The notes under the pieces were generated by a model. The model did no database searches, was not told where the DNA came from, and saw only the letters and a list, made by a program, of their open reading frames with translations. From NCBI GenBank assembly GCA_031216915.1, contig CM062288.1:178400596-178464595 (forward strand): 64,000 nucleotides of DNA. Reading direction: 5' to 3'. Made by a program: the position numbers and the translations under genes. Shown in pieces: positions 53,387 to 64,000 of the stretch (position 1 is the first letter of the stretch; each line of letters begins with the position of its first letter). The stretch is from Pictodentalium vernedei (taxonomy: Eukaryota; Mollusca; Scaphopoda; Dentaliida; Dentaliidae).

Positions 53387-54000
53387 TAATATAATTTCCT
53401 ATTGATTATTGCATTAGAAAATAATTCTCAAAATTGTTTCATTGCTTTCCATTGCAGTATATGTATTTGTTTGACACATTCTTTGAGAAAGATGGATCAA
53501 GAAGTCTCAAATTCTTTTACCAGATGGCTGAAATGCCTGGACCAGAAGGTTAGTGATCTGATCATTTTTTCTGATCTTGTTTTCTAGGTCAAGGTTTTTG
53601 AAGCAATGCATTAAGTTTACTGGCTAGAACTTGTAAAAAAAAAAACAGTGCTTGTGAAATACTCATAAGTTTCTTTTGGTCTAGTTGTTAGAGACCAAAT
53701 CTCGAGTGTGTGGTGAAAGTGTAATTTGTGGCTCATTGTACAATTGACACACTCACAAATTTAGCACCAAGACTTTTTGTAACAAACTAATGCATGCTTC
53801 ATAAGTTCTTTAATCAACTATGAGCATTATTGCATTGGAAAATCATCCAATCCAGTTATCATCTTGCATCCATGAATATAACAGCAATTTACTGTTGTGC
53901 CATCCTAAGGTGATGGATTTATCAGTTTATTGTTTATTGGGGTTTTAACAACACTTACAAATAATGGGTTGTCTGATGGGCAAATGATTCAGTCCTAAAT
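53387..54000. other. Non-coding stretch
   Basis: No gene seen. A TTGTTTATTGGGGTTTTAACAA-like segment near 53928-53955, given here only as its TTTATTGGGGTTTTAAC core, resembles a dispersed repeat and may belong to it. Confidence 0.4.
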
Positions 54001-54843
54001 TTGCAAGCATTTATGTAGTGGAATGGGAGGAAAATGCCTTGAGTAAATATGCAAAGCATCCCCTCATATACTTAAGATATTTAGATGACATGTTTATCAT
54101 TTGGAAACAATCAAAAGAAGAGTTTGATGAATTTCTTGAAATTTTAAACAGTCATGATCCGAACATCAAATTGAAAGCTACCATTAGTCAAGATTCTATT
54201 GATTTTCTCAATATGGCCATGTATGAAGGCAAACAATTCCAGGCATCCAGTCGTTTAGATTATAAGGTGTATTTTAAACCAACTGATTCACATCAATCGT
54301 TACATAAAAAATCATTTCATTCACAACATATATTTAAAGGTATCATCAAATCACAGCTCATTTGTTGCCACCACAATTCAAGTGATCAGGTAAATTTTAA
54401 CGTGGCTTATTTTACCCTATTTGTCACCCTCAGAACGAGGGGGTACTCGCTCCACTTTTTGCATAGCCTGAAATTACTGAATTCGAACCACTGAAAATTG
54501 AACACAACAGACCATTGCCAAATTGTAGTTGGCATAATTTTATGCCTGATCAGAAAGAGGAATTTTCCTATGGACAAACAAAAAATCATCAGATCTGAAA
54601 CTCCCTCCACTGTGATTCATTCAATGTCATTTACCTTATCACTTGCAAACACTGCAGGAAACAGTATGTGGGTTAGGAAATCTATCTGATTGAGCAACCA
54701 CCAATTAAAAGTACATTAGAAGAAACAGATGAATTTTTTTTTTAAATTTAGAAGCTCTTTTGATCAGTATGTTTCAAACCCACTGGCCATTTGGTATGAA
54801 CATAGAACATATCAAAGGGAGAATGTGAAAGGTGGTCCATCAT
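54001..54843 (+). pseudogene. Penelope-like element relic (RT palm and GIY-YIG linker)
   Basis: The frame up to 54494 reads through IYLRYLDDMFIIW, with YLDD as the RT catalytic motif. It continues with the SIDFLNMAMYEG and KVYFKPTDSHQSLHKKSF segments and the RTRGYSLHFL stretch typical of Penelope-like RTs. After a frameshift, VIYLITCKHCRKQYVG at 54633-54680 matches the start of the GIY-YIG endonuclease domain of this class, including a CxxC. The element has lost its 5' part, has stops, and is cut at 54844 by DIRS-6. No continuation was recognised right of DIRS-6. Confidence 0.85.
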
Positions 54844-55049
54844 ATTTTTATACTGTACCAATTACCCAGACTTAGCTGGGGCTACCTCTAAATTATTCAG
54901 TGCCAAACACAAATTCCCCCCCCATTCCCCAAAATTTGCATCCAAATAAAAAAATTCAATGCCCTATATGGTCCTCCATACTTTTGTCCACTGCGCATGC
55001 GCAGTGTCAAGGAAGTACCGAAATTGGCACCAAATCCTCATTCTTTGTT

Positions 55050-55930
55050 TGGCCCTTCTATCAGTAACATCTCACTGATATCTGTGCTTATAATCTCAGT
55101 TAAAATGATGCCAGACACAAAATCATGAAGGAAATGGTGGATCCAAGGATGAAATAAGAGGATGAGAGGAAGAAACAGTGGAAGGATGTGTTCAGGGCTG
55201 TAACTTATAATTTTTATGTAAAATTATTTCATGTTCCCTAATTTTGGGCATGGGCCTGATGTTTTCATTCTTGCTATGAAATCTCCACTGTTTGTTAAGT
55301 GTTTCCTCTCTCCCTTTCCTTGATACCCCCTTTGCTAATCTCCCATGCTTTTGGTATAATTTGTGAAATTTTTTTATTGAAATTTCTTGAGAGTTTTAGC
55401 ATAGTTACAGAATGTTTATTCTGTTATCCCCATGGTTACGTCCTCACCCTAGGGGTGTTTAGGCATTTTGGTCATGCATCTACATCCGATGTATTGCAGC
55501 TTCATCTGGGGAAGATTCGATTTTACATCGGATAGTGTTTTAAATTGGTTACTGATTTCGGGCCATGTTTTTCAGTGCCTGGAGTCTTGTTTCCGGTTCT
55601 TATTTGTTTATGTTGACAACGGTTACTTCTGTCAGTGATTCCTTGTCTTCTGTAAGGTTTATTATATAGTCAGATACATTAATATTGTCCGTAAGTGTAA
55701 CATTAATTTTTAGAAATATTTTAAAATTTTTGTCCACACTTAGGCTTTTTTGGGGATCCGTTTGGGCTCATCATTTCCTTTGGGAACTTGGGTTCATGTC
55801 AAAAATTTTTTTTCGAAAATTTTCTTTTGAATTATTTTTTGAAATTTTTTATATGGGTTATATTATTACTATGTATCTTTGTATTTTCAAGGGTTAGTGC
55901 GAGTACTACGGCTGTATATATCTTTTAATT
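55050..55930 (+). other. Leader of DIRS-6
   Basis: Alignable to the DIRS-2 leader (2679-3563). It has the same pyrimidine tract ending TTTTCAAGGG before GTTAGTGCGAGTACTACG. No gene. Confidence 0.6.
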
Positions 55931-58060
55931 ATGAAAGAATATTGTTCAAATTGTAAATCGAGGAAGTCTTCCTCTGATTCTCATGCTCATTGTATTTGCT
56001 GTAGTCACTGTACTCGCACTAATTCTTGTTCAGTGAGTTCCAGTTGGGATGACAAACGTTGGAGACATGTGTCATGGTATATTGTTAGTGGTGAGAGGAC
56101 CATGCCGGTCCTCTCGCCACAGGGTCACTCTAGTTTTTCAGTCTCTTTTTCAGAGGAACAAGAACAGGGTGATGTTTCCGTGATGTCTTCCGGGAAGTGT
56201 GCTGCCGTCGTTGCAAACCAATGAAGAGCTAGCGGCAAAAGTGCTCAAGGAAATACGACAAGTGCCTAGATCCTTAGTAGGATTGACGAACTTGTCGCCA
56301 GCTAGCTCACCCGGCAGATCTATCACTCGTAATGTGGGTGATGTGACGCCGGGTATGTCCATTGCGGGCCAGCAGAGGAGAAAGGGTGTTGCGAGCACTA
56401 TAATCTCGGATCACGCACACCCAGCGATGACGGATCGGAGGATAGATCAGAGGAAGCCAGTTAATCCGGTAGCTAGCCCGTTCAGGTCTACCCGGACCGC
56501 GAGCGAGAGAGGCCCCTCTCTCTTGCAACAACATCTGTGGCCAGATGTTGTCGTACATAACGTTCATCAGTCGGAGCTTAGGTCCATTCCTCCTGCTCGG
56601 GACGCTCCATCACATCGGCAGCTGGCATCAGCTAGTCTATTTGCTTCCTCTTCCACACGCCAGCACACACGACCGCACCTTGGCTACGTGACCTCAGATA
56701 TACAGCCTGCTTCGCCGACAAAGGATTCCACGTCGACCAGGTCACTCCATCCGGTAGCCAAGGACACGAAACCTTACCAGTTGGGACGTATGCATAAAAG
56801 AATTATGCAAGAGGAACCGTCCCAGGACCTTCCAGCGGCTAAACAACTAAGACCGCAGCTCCACAGGCCTCTGTGACGGACTTGCTATCGCAGATAGCAC
56901 AACTCATCGCAGCTTCCCAGCAACCTTCAGAAACTCTTTCAGATCAGGAACTGTCTGAGGAAGCTGGGTCGGTACGTTCCCCTGCAGTGTCAGATAGGGA
57001 CGACTGAGATTCGCATCTGGTCCAGTCGGATGGTGAAAGGGAATCTGCGGAGCTGGATTTTTCCCTCCTAGAACAACATAAGGTGGCTGTAGATTTTATC
57101 CGGCAACACCTTCCAGACGTTGTTCCATCGGACGAGAGAGCTGCGATACCAGATAAGGGACTGATAGCGTCACTGGACTTCTTCGGCCAGACTAAGGACG
57201 TCGTTCAGGAGTTTCCGGTCCATTCCAGCAATGTCTCACGGACGTTTGAATTGCTGAATGACGCTATTTTTAGGCTAGCCTCTAAGACTGGCAGATCCAG
57301 TTTCTTATCGAAAAATGCTCTACATCTGCCATTCATTAACAGTAGAAATAAATTTGAAATGGCAGGAAAGGGCATTCCGAGAGTTCCTCTGCGTTTAGAC
57401 GACCAGGCAGAAGACTTGGAGTTGTCATTGCCGGCGTCTATGTCGATTCTCTCCAGTACGTTGGAGACGGCAATCTCGTCTAACAGAACCAATTTAGATG
57501 TCTTATCATATGCATATCACCTTACCAGAGCGTTAGCACAACATCTCTATGGTAAAGAATTCCAGGATGTTCAAGCTTCCTTGAGAGTTCTTTCTAAGGC
57601 AATCGCATTTTCCACGTATAACTCCGCCCTTTCAGTGACAAATTTGGAGTTAGTCAGACGTGATGCTGCCCTGGCTTCATCCACAAGAGTGGATTCTAAG
57701 GTGAAAAACTCTCTTCGAGTCGCTCCGGTTTCAGGAGAACTTCTTTTTGATGGTAAGCTTTCATTAATCTACGATCAGATTACTAAGAAAGCTTCAGACT
57801 CTCTGCTCTTTAAGTCCGTTTCTAAAAAACGGACTCAGCAGAGAGGAGTAAGTCAGGAACTTCTGGGGCGAGTACGTCCAAGGGAAGCTCCTATAGAGGA
57901 TCTAAAAAAGCCTCTAGTTCTTACTCCAGAGACCGTCAGAGTAGCGACTCAGGTAGGGGATGTAATGCTGGCCGAGACAACCGGTCAGATGCCTCTATGT
58001 CGACTGGTTGATGTACGGGTTGGGGAGGACGTAGTTTCTCCTCCCGCAAGCCTCGCAGGT
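55931..58060 (+). pseudogene. gag: Gag of DIRS-6, several frameshifts
   Basis: It starts MKEYCSNCKSRKSSSD at an ATG that supports the Gag start chosen in DIRS-2. Pieces: 55931-56224, 56199-56876 and 57083-58099. One Cys of the CxxC near the end of the cluster is Ser (CSVSSSWDD, against CPICEHWDE in DIRS-2). The C-terminal third is well preserved. A shift near 57830 carries the frame directly into the RT N-terminal segment. Confidence 0.82.
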
Positions 58061-58095
58061 CCAGGAGGTGAGGTCAGAACCTCTATTGCGCTCCA

Positions 58096-60066
58096 GTGAG
58101 CGGAATGCTGTCAAGATTCTTAACCAATTGGTTGTCAATTACAGACGACCAATGGTTGCAGGAGGTTATTTCGGAAGGTCTAAAACTATCCTTCAGAGAA
58201 AACCCTCCGTTAACACGAAGTCCACGATGGACTCAGCTTCCGTCAAACCTTCAGAAGAGAGATTCGCTTCTATCAGAGGTGCAATCTCTTCTAGAGAAGA
58301 ACGCAATAGAGGTAGTAGAAAACCAGGAATCTCCTGGTTTTTACAGTCACCTGTTCCTGGTACCAAAAGCAGACAGCTCGTTCCATCCAGTTATAGATTT
58401 AAGCAGGATAAACAAGCTGATCGTGGCTTCGAAATTTTATATGGAGACCATTCAATCGGTGAGAGCGAGCATTCGAGTGAATGATTATGCTGCAAGCATA
58501 GATCTCAAGGATGCGTACTTTCACGTCATGGTACATCCGACATTCAGAAAGTATCTTCGCTTCGCTGTCCTAGGAGTCGTTTATCAGTTCCAAGGAATGA
58601 ACTTCGAACTGAATCTAGCGCCCTGGGCCTTCACTCGAATAATGAACTCGGTAATGACTCATTTCCGAGCTCATTCGTCTGCGGAAACGTCGGCCTACTT
58701 GGACGCCATTCTTCAGAGGTACGGTGACAGATTAACTCTTCAGAACGATGTTCAGAGTCTGCTTCAATTGCTCCGACGTCTCGGTTTCATAGTAAATGAA
58801 AAGAAGTCGGATCTAGTTCCGTCCAAGTCGTTCATTCACTTGGGAATGAGCTTCAAGACTCACAACAATCTGGTTTGTCTGCCGTTACCCAGAGCGAAAT
58901 TAGTCAGTTGTTATGCTCGCTTTTGTCTTCACTCAGATGTAGTAACAGCGCGAGAATTTATGCGACTGATAGGTTTGTGCGGAGCCGCCGCAGACCTTAT
59001 TCTGATGGGGTGCCTACGCACTCGTCCATTCCAGATATTTTTCACTCAAAATTGGAGTGTGAAGATTCATTCGCTCGAAACGAACATCGTCTTGTCAAAC
59101 CAAGTAAAACAAGAGATTCAGACTTGGGCAGATATTCAGTGGTTAACTCAGGGAGTTCCACTGCAACTGCCGTATCCGGTTTTTACGATTATGACAGATG
59201 CGAGTCAAACAGGTTGGGGCGCGACATTGAGCCCAACAGATTCGAGGTGCCAGGGTCTTTGGGATCCGCAATTTCTGAACAAGCACATAAACATCAAAGA
59301 GATGATGTCACTTTGGCTTGCGCTAAGTCATTGGATGAACATAATTCAGAATTCATATGTTCAAATACTGTCCGACAATTCGACAGTAGTAGCGTACATT
59401 CGGAACCAGGGAGGCACTCATTCCATTCCGTTATTCAACTTAACGGAAAGAATCCTTTTGTTTGTCCTAGAGCATCAGGTTCTTCTTCTTCTGTCGGTCC
59501 GTCATATTCCGGGTCATCTGAACGTTCTAGCGTACTCCCTTTCTCGAAAAGGTCGTATGTTGCTGTCAGAATGGACTCTCAACAAGCGAGTATTCAATCA
59601 GATCTGCTACCAATGTGATCGTCCAATTATAGACTTGTTTGCGACGCATCTCAACAATCAGTTGCAGACGTATGTGTCGCCATGCCCATATCCTCGAGCG
59701 TTCGCAGTAGATGCTCTCTCGATATCTTGGGACGGAATGATAGGATACTCGTATTCTCCAGCTCCGTTGATTCAACAGATATTGCTAAAAATCAAGCAAT
59801 CTCACTGCAAGATTCTGTTGGAAGCATCTCTGTCGCCCCAGAGACCATGGGTAAATCTACTCAGGTGTCTGTTATGGGACATTCCTCGGAAGCTTCCTCC
59901 ATGGGAGGACCTTCTTTCGCAGGGGAAATCGCGCACACTGCATCACAACCCGCAAGGTCTCAACCTTCATGTATTTCCGTTGTACGGTCCTTCTTGCACA
60001 GCAAGCAATTTACAGGACGAGCAGTGGATGCAATTTCTAGCTGTAGGAGGACCTCCTCTTCGCTAA
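58096..60066 (+). pseudogene. pol: RT - RNase H - methyltransferase of DIRS-6, open but with YLDA
   Basis: A 656-codon frame without a stop, starting at GTG like DIRS-2. The RT motif at residues 201-204 is YLDA instead of YLDD, and PKADSSF replaces PKPDGSF, so polymerase activity is unlikely. RNase H keeps MTDASQTGWGA, NIKEMMS and LSDNSTVVAY. The methyltransferase-like region has DLFATHLNNQ, and YSYSPAP in place of YAYPPAP, which disrupts the presumed Pro-Pro motif. Confidence 0.88.
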
Positions 60067-61109
60067 ATTATGCTAAGTAGAAGGTTTTCTCTCGTTGGTG
60101 TAGGGATCATTCAATTGATTTCTTTGGTCCCTCCATTCCAGACATTGCTAATTTTTTGGTCTACTTGTTTGACGAGATCAAAACTGCAGCCAATAACTAT
60201 TAAGGGTTATAGGTCTATGCTATCGGATACTTATGCTCATCATGATAGCTTACAATTGGATCTAATGTCTCTTTATCAAAGTTAGTTAAAAACTTTTCGA
60301 TAAATAGACCAAGAACCCTTAGGTTAATTCCTAATTGGAATTTAGCTTGGGTTCTTCTGAAGCTAAAAGTAGCGCCATTTGAACCCCTTGACATGGGAGC
60401 GGAGGTTTCTACTAAGTGGAAAGCACTTGTCCTCCTATCCCTTTTTGCTCAATAGTTATGGCAAATAAAATATGTTTAAAGTATGGTAGACTTCAAATAC
60501 TTATCTTATAAGACAGCTTTTCTCTTAGCCTTCTCTTCTGCTAGAAGAGTTAGTGAGCTTCATGCTCTATCTGTTGATGATTCTCACTATCGTAGTGTTG
60601 GTAATACTATTACTTTGACTACTAATGTGGGATTTTTGGCTAAGAATCAGGCTCCTAATAAGTACCCTGAGCCTATTGTTATTAAGGCTCTTCCGTCCTC
60701 AGATGGCCATAGGCCTTTGCTGTGTCCAGTTAGAGCTATGCGTATTTACAAACATAGATCGGAGTTTATCAGAAAGGGACGAAAACGTTTCTTTCTGTCT
60801 GTGCTTCCAAATAGAAGGGACATCACAGTCCATTCTATTTCTAGGTGGATTCAGTTGACTATTCGTACTGCTTATGAAAGATTATCTTCTACTCAGCAGT
60901 CTGTGCTTAAGATTTCAGCGCATGAAATTAGAGTGCTGTCTACATCTTGGGCTTATGCTAATAGTATTGCTATTACTGATCTGATGAAGGCTGCATACTG
61001 GTCTCAGTCTTCTACATTCACAAATTTTTACCTTAGAAATATTGAGTCTATTTCTGGCGACCTTAGATGTTTGGGTCCGTTATCTGTTGCTCAGAATGTC
61101 GTCCACTAA
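59960..61109 (+). pseudogene. Tyrosine recombinase of DIRS-6, indels and an insertion
   Basis: The N-terminal DNA-binding part is broken at 60066-60080 (missing bases around YAAKW), near 60180 (extra A) and near 60254 (missing bases). A 90-bp insertion follows at about 60397-60486. From 60483 to 61109 the catalytic part is open: SARRVSELHAL, HEIRVLSTSWA, AAYWSQSS and TNFYLRNI. Confidence 0.87.
60397..60486. repeat. 90-bp insertion flanked by ATGG in the DIRS-6 recombinase
   Basis: ATGG occurs at 60393-60396 and at 60483-60486. Removing 90 bases restores a DMVDFK-like segment collinear with other copies. The insert has no similarity to anything else I saw in the window. Confidence 0.75.
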
Positions 61110-61697
61110 ACAGTTGCATCTATAGTTATGCAGGCTTTCTGTACCAGCAGTGACTCTGTCCTGCTGCCCTCTTTGTTCTGGGGTGATTGTCCCAGAGCAA
61201 GGGGAAGTGGGGGTGAGGGGATGGTGTTCCCTTATATCACCTGCTTTATAGTGAAAAGCAAGGGAATACCTCCTCTGGAATCAGTAATTCCGAGTCGGTG
61301 CTGGGATGGTTTTAAAGTGTAAAGCTAATGTCTATCTCATTTATGTAATATTCAGCTCAGTGTGAAGCATTTGTATATGTCACGTGTCATACGAGTGTTA
61401 ATATACAATCCTCAGACACTTTTAAATGAGTATAAAGAGTCTCATTCTCTGGACTATCTTTATTTATTGGCTTTCCTTTAAGAAATTAGTATAATGGGTT
61501 ATACTGGATGTTAATAGAGATCATTGATGTTATTGTGCTCAATTACGGATTGGTAATATGTCTTTCTTATTTTGTATAAACAAGAAAGATATATGTAAAT
61601 CCTGTTTCTCCTTTTCTCCTTGAGGGGATAATTCTATATATGTAATTGAGCCTATTGGATTTTCCTTTATGTCCTAGGCCCTCCAGCCTTTTTTCTA

Positions 61698-62065
61698 TTC
61701 AGCTAAGTCTGGGTCATTGGTACAGTATAAAAATATGAAAAAATTTATAGTAATTTATATATTTTTTATACTTACCAATGACCCAGATGGGGATGGCCCT
61801 CCCATGAGTTGGGAACTCATACCTCCCCGCTGATCATATAACATTTACCAGGCACTGGTTGTAAGAATGAGGATTTGGCATAAATTTTGGTACTTCCTTG
61901 ACACTGCGCACGCGCAGTGGACAAAAGTACGAAGGACCATATAGGACATTGAATTTTTTTATTTGGATGCAAATTTTGGGGATGGGGGGGGGGGGGGGGG
62001 GGTGCAAAATTTGTGTTTGGCCCTGAATAATTTAGAGTTAGCACCAGCTAAGTCTGGGTCATTGG
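61698..62065 (+). repeat. ICR and right ITR of DIRS-6
   Basis: The ICR is at about 61703-61790 and the right ITR at about 61865-62065. A G-run (61985-62002) interrupts the ITR opposite a C-run in the left ITR (54915-54923). The palindrome reads ACTGCGCACGCGCAGT. Confidence 0.85.
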
Positions 62066-62103
62066 TAAGTATAAAAAATATATAAATTACTATAATTTTT
62101 TTC

Positions 62104-62630
62104 ATTTCTTTCACTTTAACTTACAACAGAATAAATGTCAAAACAGTAAAAAATAGTAAAAGATGAAATCAATTTAACCAACAATAAATTAAAAAAAAAC
62201 TTTTTTTTGACCTGTCACCTCTTATAAGAAAAACAAAAGCTTGTGTAACATCCTTGTAACGACTAAATTGGAGCCCTCAATAAATAACATCAAATTTGTG
62301 TATTTTTTTGGTCAAGTTTGAAACCCATCAAATTTCAGTGTAGATGTATATTTAAGAAAACTATATCGGCGTCATATTACAAGAAAAAGATGTTTCAGTA
62401 GAAAATGTCTGTGCCAGTGCATATATTTTGTACATTAAAAACACATGCATGAAACGCATGTCACATGCACAACACACAACACAACACACACACAGCTCAT
62501 TTATCAAGTAATCCTCACCTAACAGCAACAAAATATAATCAAATCAGTGGGAAAATTTTGAATTAGTAGTCCATAGACCCACACAGTTTTCCAGCTCATT
62601 CATCAAGTTTTACCCTCCTCCAACTTTTAT
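62104..62630. other. Non-coding stretch
   Basis: No gene seen. It contains an A/C-rich simple repeat near 62466-62496. Confidence 0.45.
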
Positions 62631-63640
62631 TAGCTCACCTGACTGAAAGTCAGGGTGAGCTTTTCTTATCACTCTTCGTCCGTCGTCCTGCTTGAAGGTG
62701 GTGTTTGAGCCTCTTTCTCCTAAACCATTGGCCACATTTTAATTAAATTTCATGTAAGTAGTGGTTATATAGGAGCATTTTGATTTTTATGCAAATTAGG
62801 TTTCGGCTCATATTGAGCACAGGGGTGTGGAAAAAATGGCCTTATTTTTTGAAAATCTTCTTCTAATGAACCACCAGTAGCAGAGACGTGTTATGTGGTA
62901 TACAGAGTCCTTTTGAGGTTTAGAATCAAGTTTGTTCAAGAGAAGTTTGTGGGGCATTATTTGCCTTCGTTATGGGAGGGGCAAAAATTTTGGCCACGCC
63001 TAAAATTTCTATTTTCAGAACCATAAGGTCTATTTGAACCAAATTTGCTATGAGATGATAATGGGTCATAAGTAGTTGATTGATGCAAAAAAATTTTTTC
63101 TCATTGCCCCGTGGGAACCTCGGGAGCTAAAAATAGGAAAAACCTTAAAACTGCCATATCTCCAAAACTACATGGCATAGAGAATTCTTATTTTGTATAA
63201 AGCTTACTTTTATCTATCCAGTAGAATAGAATGGTTAAAAAAATCCCTATCGGTTTGATCACAAGGTACTTTTTTCAGGACTTTGAAAAAGTGCTGAGTC
63301 AGTACTTTTTAACACTGTAGGCAATGGGAAAAACATTAAAAAATCTTCTTCTCCAGATCCAGCAGGCAGAATCTTTTGATATTTGATATGCAACATTGTG
63401 GGGTGGATCTGATTCAAGTTTGTTCAAATCGGCCCCCTGGGTTCATATTTGGGCTCAATATAGGAGCCCAATTTCGAATTTAGTGCATTTCAGGCAAATT
63501 TCTTAACAAATCTTCTTCTCCAGATCCAGCAGGCAGAATCTTTTGATATTTGGTATGCAACATTGTGGGGTGGATCTGATTCAAGTTTGTTCAAATCGGC
63601 TCCCTCACTCTCAATCAAAATCACTCTCCTCACATTTTTC
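62631..63640 (+). repeat. Dispersed repeat with AGCTCACC hairpin head
   Basis: The head is a hairpin at 62632-62660 (AGCTCACC...GGTGAGCT with an inner GACT/AGTC stem), followed by TTCGTCCGTCGTCC. The body at about 62980-63200 matches the families at 27935 and 28870 (GAACCAAATTTG, AAGTAGTTGATTGATGC, GGAGCTAAAAATAG). A 95-base piece is duplicated at 63344 and 63511. Hairpin-headed repeats of this type are, to my knowledge, common in molluscan genomes. Confidence 0.7.
63344..63605 (+). repeat. Duplicated segment, spacing 167 bases
   Basis: TCTTCTTCTCCAGATCCAGC and the following 75 bases occur near 63344 and again near 63511, nearly identical. The second copy runs into unrelated sequence after CAAATCGGC. 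Confidence 0.88.
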
Positions 63641-63754
63641 ATTCTCGCAAACTTTATTTGAGGTGAGTGATTTTTCACTCGCCTCCATTTTGCTCCCATT
63701 TGTGACTGTACAAAGATAATTTTTGCTAAGTTTGGTTGGTTTTGGGTCAGTGGA

Positions 63755-64000
63755 GAGCGCAGTGGCTCAGTAGGTAGAGGTGCAGGCTGCAAGCCAAAAG
63801 GTCCTCGTTTCGAATCCCACCTGCGGGAACCGCGTTGCGTCCTTGGGCAAGACACTTCATCTCCATTGCCCGCGTGGGGGCACGGTGGCGTAGTGTACTA
63901 AGGCGTACTGCACGGCGATGGTGCACTTGTCTTCAACCAATGCTACTCCTGCTTGTGGGGACTTATTATGTTGGGGAGCTGACAGTTGCTCGCCGTTGCT
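63755..64000 (+). mobile_element. SINE, second copy, running off the window
   Basis: It matches the SINE at 28452: A-box-like AGTGGCTCAGTAGGTAGAGG, B box GTTTCGAATCC, and CTTGGGCAAGACACTTCATC, to GGGGAGCTGACAGTTGCT at the window edge. Its tail lies beyond base 64000. Confidence 0.88.

Larger units (their letters stand above)
54844..62103 (+). mobile_element. DIRS-6: full-length DIRS-like element with a long RT frame
   Basis: 7.26 kb, with start ATTTTTATACTG and a slightly eroded right end. It is flanked by CATCAT on the left and ATTTCTTTC on the right. The left ITR is at about 54853-55045 and the right ITR at about 61865-62065; both keep the CGCATGCGC-type palindrome (one change at the right). 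Gag has three or more breaks, RT is open for 656 codons but with YLDA, and YR is broken by indels and a 90-bp insertion. Confidence 0.92.

Overview
The window is eukaryotic, AT-rich and made almost entirely of transposable elements. No host protein-coding gene, rRNA or tRNA gene could be recognised. The repertoire suggests a marine invertebrate, most likely a mollusc or other lophotrochozoan: DIRS-like tyrosine-recombinase retrotransposons, several non-autonomous hAT elements, a Penelope-like fragment, tRNA-derived SINEs, and dispersed repeats that open with an AGCTCACC...GGTGAGCT hairpin followed by a CGTCCGTC-like stretch. That assignment is inference from repeat types, not from a host gene.

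The dominant component is one DIRS-like family, present as seven copies, all on the + strand and numbered here left to right by first appearance: DIRS-1 (1-14670, window starts inside it), DIRS-2 (2477-9605), DIRS-3 (19711-26658), DIRS-4 (33336-47411), DIRS-5 (37260-44435), DIRS-6 (54844-62103), and DIRS-7 (right-end fragment, about 14671-15473). The complete layout is: left inverted terminal repeat (ITR), leader, Gag with an N-terminal Cys/His cluster, reverse transcriptase-RNase H-methyltransferase frame, a tyrosine recombinase (YR) frame offset by -1 and overlapping it, a 3' region with a poly-G run, an internal complementary region (ICR) holding the complements of both element ends joined together, and the right ITR. 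Gag would package the RNA, RT and RNase H would make the cDNA, the ICR would template circle closure, and the YR would recombine the circle into a T-rich target without target-site duplication.

Elements are nested in a readable order. DIRS-1 was hit by a LINE 3' fragment (1072-1267), by hAT-1 (1795-10300, 8-bp target duplication CTCAGACG) and by hAT-2 (10984-12421, duplication GTGTCTCC). hAT-1 was then hit by DIRS-2, the best preserved copy. hAT-4 (19605-27549) was hit by DIRS-3. A 233-bp tandem array (about 30590-33335, resuming at 47412) was hit by DIRS-4, which was hit by DIRS-5. DIRS-6 interrupts a Penelope-like relic. No copy looks fully competent: DIRS-2 has long open frames, but its apparent RNase H catalytic Glu is Gly and its Gag tail is out of frame; DIRS-6 has a long RT frame with YLDA in place of YLDD; the others carry stops and indels.

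Between these lie hAT-3 (16852-18164), hAT-5 (49465-51059), a TTAA-flanked MITE containing a 57-bp perfect palindrome (29772-30015) and a decayed relative (53181-53382), a pogo/Tigger-like TA-flanked MITE (48413-48841), SINEs (28452-28798, 47797-47890, 63755-64000), and tandem arrays with units of about 170, 233, 177 and 109 bp. The remaining stretches hold nothing I can name.
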